Below are positions 26,301-34,350 of a stretch of 61,188 nucleotides of DNA, piece after piece (position 1 is the stretch's first letter; each line of letters starts with the position of its first letter). Made by a program: the position numbers and the translations under genes. Location of the stretch: the NCBI GenBank assembly GCA_937922815.1, contig CALAJP010000181.1:1-61188 (forward strand), in the 5' to 3' direction. This stretch comes from an uncultured Saprospiraceae bacterium (GTDB lineage: Bacteria; Bacteroidota; Bacteroidia; Chitinophagales; Saprospiraceae). The notes beneath the pieces were generated by a model, which was not told where the DNA came from, made no database searches, and saw nothing but the letters and a program-made list of their open reading frames with translations.

Positions 26301-29219
26301 CTTCGTTTTTATCAATTCAAAACTAGTGGAATGGTTAATATCTTGAGTCGATAGCAATAATTCTGCACCATTAATACTATTCAATAAATTTACTTCAACT
26401 TTTTTATTCAATGAAACTTGTTCATCAGCTAACAGCAAAGAAATAGGCATTTGGTTCGGTAATGGTTTTCCTTTTTGCCAAACAAAAAACAAATCGGATA
26501 TTTCAGTTTCAACACCTTCTGTTTTTAATAAAATTCGATATGCGCCTGGTTTTAATTTAGGACATTTAATTTTATTGTTTAAGCCAGAAACCTTTCGCTC
26601 TAAAATTGTTTCGATAGTGTTCCAGTTTGAAGGGTTTAATTGACTTTCTTCATATGCCAAATAGGGGTAATGTTTCTGTAATTCACTTTTAGTAAACAAT
26701 CTCTTTTCTGTAAAACTCCAGTTTCTATATTTAAAACCGTCTTCGGGGACATCGACACGTTCTATTATGATTTTTCCATTTCTATCTACCGGAATATTAT
26801 TAGTATTAGTAATCGAGTAAGCTATACTATCCAAGGCACTAACTTCTATGATTTCATCTATAGATATTGAAGACAAAACAGGGTCTTTATACACAGTAAC
26901 AGACTTGGTTGAAGTTTGCGTTTCTCCATTAATATCTGTAACCTCTATCAGAATATCGAAAGTAAAACCAGGTCTCCACCGCCAATCCACTTTAGAAGCT
27001 TTTGGGGTAAAGGTCAAAAATGCTTCGCCATCCTTATTCGTTACCGTATTAGACTCTAATATTATATCTTTTGATATGTTTTTAATAGGAGGAGCAAAAC
27101 ACCAAAAAGGTCTCCAAGAATAAAATTGAGACCTTTTTACCTCAAACCTAACCTTAGCTTCGTCAATGGGAAAACCAGCATAAGAAAGTACGTCTGCTTT
27201 TAGCGTCATTTCTTTATCTAATTCTATTTCTGCGTTTGATTCTTCCCATTTTATTTCAAATTTGGGTCGTACATAAGATTCAATAGGTATATTATGTCGT
27301 TTATTATTTAAATACAAATAATAAACACCATTCATGCCTTTTTTAGGAATATTCACCACTCCCGAAATACTACCATACTCGTTAGTAAACATAGTTTCTT
27401 GAAAAAGTACTTTATGGTTAGGGTCGTAAAAAGTAACCTTAACAGATTTATTTTCAGAAATAGTAGGAAGTGATTTATGATTTTCGTAAGCTAACGCAAT
27501 TCCTTTAAAATGAATCTGTTGCCCTAATTTATACACTCCACGGTCTTTGAACAATTCAACAACTGAATAGCTTTGAGAATTAGGTCTGTAAGCCAGTCCT
27601 GATCCTACTTCATGAAATACAGCCGTACCGGGCACTTCTACATAACATCGAGATCTATAGTCTGCTTTTAAGCCCTTAATGTCAAACCTAAAATCGTCCT
27701 CTGTTTTAAGAGTAGATTTACTTTTAAATTTATTATTTTTAGTGATGTAAAGATTAAGCGGTGCATTTTTATAAAACACCCCCGTTTCTATATCAGACAA
27801 AGCAATATAGTTTTCACTTTTAGTCTTGAAGTTTACCGTAGTATGTTTACTTACTCTAAGTTGAGTAATTTTACCTTGAATAGCTACGATATAATGCCCA
27901 TGAGGCAAAGCGTCTAGTAATAATTCTGCGTTATGTGTGTTATAATCGCTGTACGAAGGAAGTTCTAGTTTAACCTTTCTAAATATCGTCTTTTTTTGCT
28001 TCCATTCTTGAAATTTTAAGTCTTTATACTGAATATAATCATCAAAATCATCAACTTTATAAATTGTTAATTCAGTTTCGGCTACATTTTTATATTCAAT
28101 TTTGGCCAAAATAGGTCTATCAGGGTAAGGCGTTTCTTGGAAAGTAATTCTAGTGCTCTTAGCATATACCTCACTATGCATTAAATTATAAATTTTGCCC
28201 CACCATTCATCCTCCTCCTTAGGTTTTTGGGAAATTAATTCTTGATAAATACTATCCGCAGCTATCTTAGTGTCAGTATTAAGAGTAAGTTGTATTTTTT
28301 TAAAATATGGTAAGTTTTTAATCGAGGAACTTTTATATCTGTCAAAAAACAACTCCCATGTTTTCTTGTATTCTTCAGTGTGTTTTTTGATATCCAACAC
28401 TCTTAACAAAAAAGAAAGCCTTCTTTCTTCAAAATAAATTAGAGCAGATTCGTTATCCTTAACAGAAGTCAATAAGTTTTGATAGGCTTTGAAAATATAG
28501 TCAAATTTGCCAATTTTAATATTTCCTAAATTCCTAAAAGAATTGGCATCTAGATACAACCATTCTTTAGGTATTTGAGACCAATAAACCTCACTAATTA
28601 TTATATTGCTTCTCGAATAATTTATAATTTCGTAAAGAATAACCTCATAAAGGTTTGTCAAAAACTCTGTTTTATTAACATCATGCTCCAGTAATGTTTC
28701 CCACTCTTTATTCTTACAGTCCTTTAAAGCATTATTGTATTCTAGCGATTCTAAATAATGTTTTTCTATTTCTTTAGAGAAGGATTGAGAGGAGCTTTTG
28801 TCCAAATCAAATTTCTCACCTACAATCGAACTTCTTTTTCCTATATTCCGTCTATTGTTATTGTAATAATTCTTCAACATTTGAGCCTTATAAAAATGAT
28901 ATAGGCTTTTTTCAATCTCAGTTGAACTGTTTTTTATTAATTTATCGAAGCTAGTAACCTTACTAAAGTCGCTAGTTTCATCTTTAATAGCTTCTTTATA
29001 TTTGATTAAATAAAGCTCGGATTTAACTTTATTAGGTAAATCGTTCTCTTGAAGTGCCTTTGACTGAATTACTTGAACCCGTTCAATAGCGGTTTTAAAT
29101 TGTCTTTTTCTTTCTAATAGATAGACCTCTTGCCAAGGATCCTCGTTAGTTTCTATTGACTTCATACCAATTGAAAGTAATATTGTTAAGGTAAAGGTTA
29201 GAAGATAAGAGATTTTCAT
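23346..29219 (-). CDS. Alpha-2-macroglobulin-family protein lacking the thioester
   Basis: 1957 residues with a signal peptide (about 1-18). An N-terminal helical region (about 30-340) is followed by macroglobulin domains (about 360-900; KDRGVYKLGQQIHFKGIAL is the usual MG block), a bait-like segment and the signature FLMNDALTTWKFKMFVHSTDADFG. The thioester-domain position reads LPYINVNKNNANAESLMSSYF: Asn1412 and Ser1415 stand where Cys and Gln of CxEQ would be, so the covalent trap is lost. It would act in the periplasm as a protease trap or structural protein. No penicillin-binding partner is adjacent. Confidence 0.88.
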   Translation of the reverse strand: MKISYLLTFTLTILLSIGMKSIETNEDPWQEVYLLERKRQFKTAIERVQVIQSKALQENDLPNKVKSELYLIKYKEAIKDETSDFSKVTSFDKLIKNSSTEIEKSLYHFYKAQMLKNYYNNNRRNIGKRSSIVGEKFDLDKSSSQSFSKEIEKHYLESLEYNNALKDCKNKEWETLLEHDVNKTEFLTNLYEVILYEIINYSRSNIIISEVYWSQIPKEWLYLDANSFRNLGNIKIGKFDYIFKAYQNLLTSVKDNESALIYFEERRLSFLLRVLDIKKHTEEYKKTWELFFDRYKSSSIKNLPYFKKIQLTLNTDTKIAADSIYQELISQKPKEEDEWWGKIYNLMHSEVYAKSTRITFQETPYPDRPILAKIEYKNVAETELTIYKVDDFDDYIQYKDLKFQEWKQKKTIFRKVKLELPSYSDYNTHNAELLLDALPHGHYIVAIQGKITQLRVSKHTTVNFKTKSENYIALSDIETGVFYKNAPLNLYITKNNKFKSKSTLKTEDDFRFDIKGLKADYRSRCYVEVPGTAVFHEVGSGLAYRPNSQSYSVVELFKDRGVYKLGQQIHFKGIALAYENHKSLPTISENKSVKVTFYDPNHKVLFQETMFTNEYGSISGVVNIPKKGMNGVYYLYLNNKRHNIPIESYVRPKFEIKWEESNAEIELDKEMTLKADVLSYAGFPIDEAKVRFEVKRSQFYSWRPFWCFAPPIKNISKDIILESNTVTNKDGEAFLTFTPKASKVDWRWRPGFTFDILIEVTDINGETQTSTKSVTVYKDPVLSSISIDEIIEVSALDSIAYSITNTNNIPVDRNGKIIIERVDVPEDGFKYRNWSFTEKRLFTKSELQKHYPYLAYEESQLNPSNWNTIETILERKVSGLNNKIKCPKLKPGAYRILLKTEGVETEISDLFFVWQKGKPLPNQMPISLLLADEQVSLNKKVEVNLLNSINGAELLLSTQDINHSTSFELIKTKNGQHDIKQHLSAENRGKKYIIFMSYRGMKIKQELVVFAPYDEKKINIKVNTFRDKMLPGAKESMSFSFFDHLKKPIQVEGVATLYDKSLDDIYPHYFPKFDYPPNYIFFNLSVRSESYYGFSIHVNYQNKYINTSSPLIQKMKNIFNQHLWLMDRRYRSIMAGSPMSMEKTSTSAPLDESVSITADMDADGVVNAEEPNVDSPQQIRENLGETVFYKPHIKSNEKGETNFSFLMNDALTTWKFKMFVHSTDADFGYIEKEIVTQKKLMVVPQLPRFARSGDKLIIRSKIVNLTDKAVSVIPKISLETILGKSLNKKWNISKSSSINIKANQSEVVSWEVNIPENFVQPISMTISASSTDYSDAEKKLLPILSDKKLINESKAFYINAETTKTIDWKRLDELGQSKTLIGKNLNLQIIEHPIWYALQSLPYINVNKNNANAESLMSSYFGNAIGLKISNQFPKLSNAILNWEITNPEEFVSLLNQNQDFKNIVVEETPWLVDANHQTDQMQKIKLLLDSQHANDKLDELLLLLEDLQLNNGAFSWFEGGRASVYITQNIMIQLIRLKELEAIPKEHENRINQITSKGFDYCWATYLTFYNTLKGKDKDFDSLLNGLNLNLFYIKSALNRKDENEASKMFKKALKEKWTDYLSNLRYTSMIGELFLSWNEEKLFEDVVKSLRESAIYKDEEGMYWKTSRNRYYWYQRPIVSHVWAMNLLSKAKPIENEINLLSQWLLVSKRTQNWGTSTATSAAIYALLKNGDDLFFSPKKLVIKEKGNKFGIEKSIAAQRKSPILGKLDISLPEKDPSGLEIEIKNPNSTQSWGSINYQYIEKIENLTAYENDNLKIEKELYRKVVVDNKLMLEPLKDNTIQIGDELVLKMIISADRDYSYVHLSDMRAAGLEPTNNNSGYRWDAGLGYYQDIKDQKTNFFFDRLPKGIHTFEYNLRATVEGVQSNGISTIQCMFAPEYNAHSAGEYIRIEESKK

Positions 29220-29417
29220 TTTTATATATTTTTTAAAAATGTAAAATTTAACCTTAAATATTTAAGGTATATGTATTCAACGAATAGTTCTTAGTTATAA
29301 GGTGAAAAACCTAAGTAAAATGCACGTGATTACACTTTATTAGATTAATAATAACAGAATAGTAACATATTCAGTTACGAATATAATGTGAAAAATAAAA
29401 AGAAATATTTGTTTGAA

Positions 29418-31646
29418 TTAAGCAATAAGGTCTTCTGGATATTCCAAATAAAATGTCGTCCCAACACCAACCTCGGAATCTACAGACAATTTAATTTTCA
29501 ACTTGGTTGACATTTTATTTACATTATATAACCCCATGCCTTGCCCTGGAAAATTGATTCCATTTAGTTTTTTTGTAGGTAGGAAAATATTTTCGAACTG
29601 ATCTTTTGAAATACCAATTCCGTTGTCTTTAACAAAAATAGTATTAGGTTTAATGTAACCGACTTCAATCTTAGCATCAACACCAGGTCGTCTAAACTTA
29701 GTGGCGTTTATCAATAGGTTTTGATATATAAGTTGGTTCAGATTTTTGTTAGAATTAATACTTGGCAAATCACCTATACTAATGATACTTTTATATTCTA
29801 ATTCCCCATAAATCAATTTGATAAGGTCGGTTAAAGAAAAAAGTTCCTCTGTAAAATCCTTAGAATGTACTTTGGATAATTCCAATACATTATTTAAAGT
29901 TTTCGTTAAGGTTTCAGCCTGCGTTCTAATAATACTTTTCATATTCGCAATATCTTCGGACTGAGTGTCGCTAGAGCTAAAAGAAGCTAGTTCATCGAAT
30001 TCTTGATTGAATTTTTGTATAGGATATTTTAAATTTTGTGCAATCACTTCTGCATAGTTTTGAAGCGACTCGTTGTTCTTCTTTAAATTGTTGTTTTGGC
30101 TTTCAATTAATTGTGATTTTTCTACTAAATTCTTTTCAAGAGCTTTTAATTCATTGGTTTTGGCTTTTACATTTTTAATAAAAACATAACCTGCATAAGC
30201 ACTTGCCGAAAAGAAAATAAAAATAAGTGTTAAATATACCAATTGCTCATTTTTCTTCTTTTCTTCTAAATCTAACAATTGACTCTCTTTCTGTAGGTTT
30301 ACGATAAAGTTAGACATTCTATTATTTTGAATAGACTTGAATTGCTCAGTCCTTTGTATATTAAAGAGCATATTACTTCTATTTATATCGCGGTATATTC
30401 TTTTTTTATACGCATTAACTAGAGCAAGAGGTATATTCTCTCTGGATTGCGTTCTTCGAAAGAAATCAAAAATTCCTTCAAAAATAAAATCAGATTTTTC
30501 TGAACGTAATTTATCTCCTTTTTTCAAAATAAATTCGGTAAACATTTTTTCGCCTTCTGAGGGAGAAACAATTTTTTTCTCTGTTATGTGTATTAATTCA
30601 TAAGGTAAAGCTCCATTACATTGAAGTACTTTTTTTTCAAATTCCTTTAACTTAACTAAATCTTTTGTGTGATAAATATATTCTAAGTAAAAAATTAAGT
30701 TTTCAAAATAGCAACTTGCCCTAACATCCTCTGACTTCATTATTTCATCATCAAGCATTTTTCCTACATCATCAGATAAATAGCCATTAGTATGCAACTG
30801 TGCATAAGCCAAATGTACATGAATACCATAAAAAAAATCTTTATGAATAGCAGTATTCTTGAAACTATCGTATAGTTTAAATACATATTCATAGTTTTTA
30901 GTTGTATTATTAATATACAATGTTTGTGATAGTATAAAGCCAGTCTCTTTCGTTAACAAACTAGGATCTACTCTTTCATACAATTTAACTAGATTATCAA
31001 TTAAACTCGAAGCATAGTCTATGTTATCTTTTGTGTATTGAATTTTAGAAAGAGAAAAAACAATATTAATAATGTTTTGAACTTCGGCACTCTGAGCAGG
31101 GTTATTTAGCAACTTAATTAACTCCGTTTTATAATAAACTCTTTTAGACTCAGTTCTATTCAGATATAAATTAAAATAAGTTAGAATGTTTTTATGAAAT
31201 TCACTTTTAGAAAGAATAGCATTCATCAATTCAACATAAACTAATTCGGCCTGATTCGAATCTTCAAACCTTAATCTATTCAATAAGTTATTATATGGGT
31301 AGATTTCAAAGATTACAGGTCTATTCTTCCACTTGAATACATCAATGGCTAACTTAGAAGATTGAAATAACTGGGGAAATTTACACTCATGATCACTCTT
31401 TATAGCAATGGATAATTGCGTGATATAACAATAATAAACACTTGATTTATTCTTAATAGCGGCATGCTTTTTTAAGTCAAAACCAACCTGACTACTATCA
31501 ATATTTAAATGAATATTGAGATACTCTTCTATATTATATTTAGTTAATATTGAATCATGTTTTAGCAAAAAAGAATCTATTTTAGACTCATTTGCACTCA
31601 TCTTAACAGACAATAACAATAATAGATATAAAATAAAGTATCTCAA
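29418..31646 (-). CDS. Sensor histidine-kinase-like protein without the phospho-histidine
   Basis: 742 residues: signal peptide (about 1-18), a long helical, TPR-like periplasmic region (about 20-450), one transmembrane helix (about 468-490), a coiled coil (about 493-530), a DHp-like region (531-595) and a GHKL ATPase domain (about 605-740). The N box NLLINATKF (643-651), G1 DNGIGIS (674-680) and GQGMGLYNV (701-709) are intact. At the place of the phosphorylated His in SHDLKEP the sequence reads AQNLKYP, so Gln537 replaces His. No response regulator is adjacent. Confidence 0.8.
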   Translation of the reverse strand: MRYFILYLLLLLSVKMSANESKIDSFLLKHDSILTKYNIEEYLNIHLNIDSSQVGFDLKKHAAIKNKSSVYYCYITQLSIAIKSDHECKFPQLFQSSKLAIDVFKWKNRPVIFEIYPYNNLLNRLRFEDSNQAELVYVELMNAILSKSEFHKNILTYFNLYLNRTESKRVYYKTELIKLLNNPAQSAEVQNIINIVFSLSKIQYTKDNIDYASSLIDNLVKLYERVDPSLLTKETGFILSQTLYINNTTKNYEYVFKLYDSFKNTAIHKDFFYGIHVHLAYAQLHTNGYLSDDVGKMLDDEIMKSEDVRASCYFENLIFYLEYIYHTKDLVKLKEFEKKVLQCNGALPYELIHITEKKIVSPSEGEKMFTEFILKKGDKLRSEKSDFIFEGIFDFFRRTQSRENIPLALVNAYKKRIYRDINRSNMLFNIQRTEQFKSIQNNRMSNFIVNLQKESQLLDLEEKKKNEQLVYLTLIFIFFSASAYAGYVFIKNVKAKTNELKALEKNLVEKSQLIESQNNNLKKNNESLQNYAEVIAQNLKYPIQKFNQEFDELASFSSSDTQSEDIANMKSIIRTQAETLTKTLNNVLELSKVHSKDFTEELFSLTDLIKLIYGELEYKSIISIGDLPSINSNKNLNQLIYQNLLINATKFRRPGVDAKIEVGYIKPNTIFVKDNGIGISKDQFENIFLPTKKLNGINFPGQGMGLYNVNKMSTKLKIKLSVDSEVGVGTTFYLEYPEDLIA

Positions 31647-31671
31647 TAGTATAAATTTATATTTCTAATTA

Positions 31672-32412
31672 TTAAGTATTAAGCCCTCCACAAATACTAA
31701 TCGTTTGTCCTGTTATATAGGTAGAGCTATCTGAACCTAAAAACACACATAAATCAGCAACTTCTTCTCCTTTTCCTAACCTATTGAGAGGAATACCAGA
31801 TAAAAACTGTGATTTAGTATTTTCGTCTAATTTATCTGTCATATCTGTTTCTATAAATCCAGGAGCGACAGCGTTACATCGAATATTCCTAGACCCCAAC
31901 TCTTTTGCTACTGACTTAGAAAAACCAATGACTCCAGCTTTTGAGGCTGAATAATTTGTTTGACCAGCATTACCAAAAACACCAACTACTGAAGATAAAT
32001 TAATAATAGAACCTGACCTTGCTTTAAGCATTGTTCTTAATACATTCTTGGTTAAGTTAAAAACTGATTTCAAGTTAGTTTCAATAACTGCATCCCAATC
32101 GGACTCTGACATTCTTAACATCAAATTATCTTTCGTAATTCCTGCGTTATTTATTAATACATCAATTGTACCAAAGTCTGCTAATACGGATTTTACTAAT
32201 GTTTCTGCTGCTGAAAAGGAACTGGCGTCAGAAGAGTATGCTTTTATTTTCCCAAAACTGGACAACTCGGCTACCAATTCTTCCGATTTTTGTGCATTCG
32301 AACGGTAAGTAAATGCTACAGATGCTCCTCTTTTCATATATTCCTTAACAATTGCAGCTCCGATTCCTCTTGACCCTCCAGTTATTAATGCAACTTTATT
32401 CTCTAAATTCAT
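31672..32412 (-). CDS. fabG: 3-oxoacyl-[ACP] reductase
   Basis: FabG reduces 3-oxoacyl-ACP with NADPH in fatty acid elongation. The 246-residue SDR shows TGGSRGIGAAI (cofactor loop), NNAGITKDNLMLRM, the catalytic Ser in LSSVVG and Tyr-x-x-x-Lys in QTNYSASKAG, and the C-terminal GFIETDMT. The length and the NNAGITKDNL block favour FabG over other SDRs. It lies 25 bp upstream of the histidine-kinase-like gene and 30 bp downstream of the S24 repressor, so the three may share a transcript. Confidence 0.92.
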   Translation of the reverse strand: MNLENKVALITGGSRGIGAAIVKEYMKRGASVAFTYRSNAQKSEELVAELSSFGKIKAYSSDASSFSAAETLVKSVLADFGTIDVLINNAGITKDNLMLRMSESDWDAVIETNLKSVFNLTKNVLRTMLKARSGSIINLSSVVGVFGNAGQTNYSASKAGVIGFSKSVAKELGSRNIRCNAVAPGFIETDMTDKLDENTKSQFLSGIPLNRLGKGEEVADLCVFLGSDSSTYITGQTISICGGLNT

Positions 32413-32441
32413 ATGTTTTGTTTTTTATAAAAAAGATAACT

Positions 32442-33110
32442 CTAATGTAAAGAATGTCTTGTAAAGCGTCCCTTTACTTTCAATATTTTTTTAATTTCTG
32501 TTTCTTCTATTTCGTACTCAGGATAAATTGGGTTATCAGAAATAAGCTTGAACTTAACGATACCTGTCCCTCGAATGTGTTGTATTCGTTTGACTACAGA
32601 AACATCGCCAATAATAACATGGATTTGATTATCTTTTAGCAATTTATAGTCATAAACTTCTTCACAGACCAACAAGTCTCCATGTCTAATCGTAGGGTAC
32701 ATACTGTCCCCTTCTGTTCTAAATGCTACATGTGGACCTTGGACACCGGGTATTCCAAACTTAATAATATCAACTTCGCCTTCTTCTATATTTATTCCTG
32801 TTCCTGCTAACACTTCTTTATCTACTAGTTTTATATTATCCAGCCAGTTTTGTCCTGATTCGCTTTTTTGAAAAATTTGATCCGACAAACCAAAAATAAA
32901 AGATGGGTTAATATTAAAATTATAAAACAATTTGTTTAACTGATCTATCGTAACAGAGCGATTCCCTTTTAAAATATTATTAATAACATGGTTGTAAGTG
33001 TTTAATTTCTGAGCTAAATCACTTTTGTTTTCAATTATTTTGTTCTTCAACAAACAATCATAAACATCTGAAAATCTTCTATTTATTGGGTTATCAGTAA
33101 ATTTATTCAA
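32442..33110 (-). CDS. HTH/S24 LexA-like repressor
   Basis: I start at TTG 33110 (222 residues, LNKFTDNPINRRFSDVYDCLL). A longer frame to 33254 would add 48 hydrophobic residues that do not fit. An XRE-type helix-turn-helix (about 15-70) is followed by an S24 peptidase-like domain (about 110-222). The Ser-Lys dyad is in EGDSMYPTIRHGD (Ser136) and VSVVKRIQ (Lys174). The VLAGTG segment is a possible self-cleavage site (Ala-Gly). This resembles phage CI/LexA-type repressors that respond to DNA damage. It is divergent from the GH73 gene. Confidence 0.82.
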   Translation of the reverse strand: MNKFTDNPINRRFSDVYDCLLKNKIIENKSDLAQKLNTYNHVINNILKGNRSVTIDQLNKLFYNFNINPSFIFGLSDQIFQKSESGQNWLDNIKLVDKEVLAGTGINIEEGEVDIIKFGIPGVQGPHVAFRTEGDSMYPTIRHGDLLVCEEVYDYKLLKDNQIHVIIGDVSVVKRIQHIRGTGIVKFKLISDNPIYPEYEIEETEIKKILKVKGRFTRHSLH

Positions 33111-33146
33111 AATATTATTATTTTTTTGTTTTAAAAAATAAATAAT

Positions 33147-33163
33147 TAAAACAATTTGTTTTA
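33147..33163. promoter_or_regulatory. 17-bp palindromic operator candidate
   Basis: TAAAACAA-T-TTGTTTTA is a perfect palindrome with 8-bp arms. It lies between the divergent repressor and GH73 starts and overlaps the left end of the -7-like element TATATTTG (33162-33169) on the plus strand. A half-site TTGTTTTA recurs at 33126-33133, and an imperfect copy AAACGAATTTGTTT lies at 33201-33214. The arrangement suggests repression of GH73 and autoregulation by the S24 protein. Confidence 0.55.
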
Positions 33164-33169
33164 TATTTG
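33162..33169 (+). promoter_or_regulatory. -7-like promoter element for the GH73 gene
   Basis: TATATTTG matches TAnnTTTG. No TTG is present at the ideal -33 distance, which would fit a weak or activated promoter. Transcription would begin near 33176, leaving a leader of about 135 nt. Confidence 0.45.
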
Positions 33170-33310
33170 TGCTAAGTAACCACAATATACAAAAAAACAT
33201 AAACGAATTTGTTTCTAAAAAACAGTTATTCAAAATTAGAAACCAACAAAGCATTCAAACAAGTTCATTTTAAAAACTTTACAATACTTAATACTTAAAA
33301 AGAACGAGTC

Positions 33311-34186
33311 ATGAAAAACACTAATACCTCTAACCACACAAAAACTAAAGACAACACTATTTTTGCTAGGGCGGAATCTACACCAATAGAATTTGGAGCC
33401 TTTAATTCTGAAAGTTCAGAAATGAGCACCCCTATTAACCCTATCAAGCTTTTAAAGGAATGGTTATGCCTAAAATACGAAGTCGCATCAATGGCGTTTA
33501 AGAATTTTATTGTTAAATTACCTTGGTTAAAGCTTTCTCTATTGTTTATGGTTGCATACTTATTTCTTTTCAAAGACTTAACATTTACGCTAGGCTTTAA
33601 AACTCCGCACGAGGTAGTCGGAGATGATCAAGAGTCGAGACAGATGGAAAATACCGTAAGTCTAGGGTCTATTGGAAGTATATTCAAATCTAAAGACCCC
33701 ACTAAAGTAAACGAATTTGCACCTGCTGAAGTAAACGCTATCGGCTTAGATGCAAAAGGATATATCAAAAGATATGCAAAAGTTGCTGTTTCTGAAATGA
33801 ATAAATTTGGTATTCCTGCGAGCATTAAATTGGCTCAAGCATTATTAGAAAGTCATGCGGGTAACAGTAGACTTGCAACGCAAAACAACAATCACTTTGG
33901 TATTAAATGTTTTTCAAAATCTTGCAAACCAGGGCACTGTGCTAACTTCGAAGATGATCATCATAAAGATTTCTTCAGAAAATACAAATCTGTTTGGGAA
34001 AGTTATCGCTCCCATTCTAATATGTTAGCGAATGGACGCTACAAAGTATTAAAAAAACATAAAAGAGATTATAAAAAATGGGCACAAGGGCTCAAGCAAT
34101 TAGGCTATGCAACCGATAAAAAATATGCGGAAAAGTTAATTAGGACTATTGAAAAATATAATCTAGATAAGTTCGACAAATATTAG
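33311..34186 (+). CDS. Membrane-anchored GH73 glucosaminidase
   Basis: 291 residues. A cytosolic N-terminal region of about 70 residues precedes one transmembrane helix (about 72-90). The C-terminal domain (about 150-291) is a glucosaminidase/muramidase of the FlgJ/GH73 type: PASIKLAQALLESHAGNSRLA, with Glu180 as the probable catalytic acid, and NNNHFGIKC at 192-200. It would cut peptidoglycan glycan strands on the periplasmic side. It has no LysM domain. It is divergent from an S24-type repressor, with a candidate operator over its promoter. Confidence 0.85.
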   Translation: MKNTNTSNHTKTKDNTIFARAESTPIEFGAFNSESSEMSTPINPIKLLKEWLCLKYEVASMAFKNFIVKLPWLKLSLLFMVAYLFLFKDLTFTLGFKTPHEVVGDDQESRQMENTVSLGSIGSIFKSKDPTKVNEFAPAEVNAIGLDAKGYIKRYAKVAVSEMNKFGIPASIKLAQALLESHAGNSRLATQNNNHFGIKCFSKSCKPGHCANFEDDHHKDFFRKYKSVWESYRSHSNMLANGRYKVLKKHKRDYKKWAQGLKQLGYATDKKYAEKLIRTIEKYNLDKFDKY

Positions 34187-34350
34187 ACGTTATTACGAAT
34201 TGGATTGTATGTGAGAACAAATAGAAATTTTTATTTCTATCAAGGAAAGCACGGAATCTAACACCCATAGGTATTAAGATGAGTGCTTGACGAAGAGTGA
34301 GGTAAAAAGAACATTTTTAATCCATATAAATTCATTTGTAATAATGTCTA
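34187..34350. other. Gap with possible RNA structure
   Basis: No gene is seen. An 8-bp hairpin with loop TTTT lies at 34221-34240 (ATAGAAAT/ATTTCTAT). A second possible stem joins AAGCAC (34247-34252) and GTGCTT (34283-34288) and encloses ACCCATAGGT. The region is less A+T-rich than other gaps. It may hold an RNA, but I cannot identify one. Confidence 0.3.

Noticed and set aside
33111-33254. Hydrophobic N-terminal extension of the S24 repressor, which could look like a membrane anchor.
   Set aside because: The stretch lies in the operator/promoter region and is far too A+T-rich; TTG 33110 gives a normal repressor.
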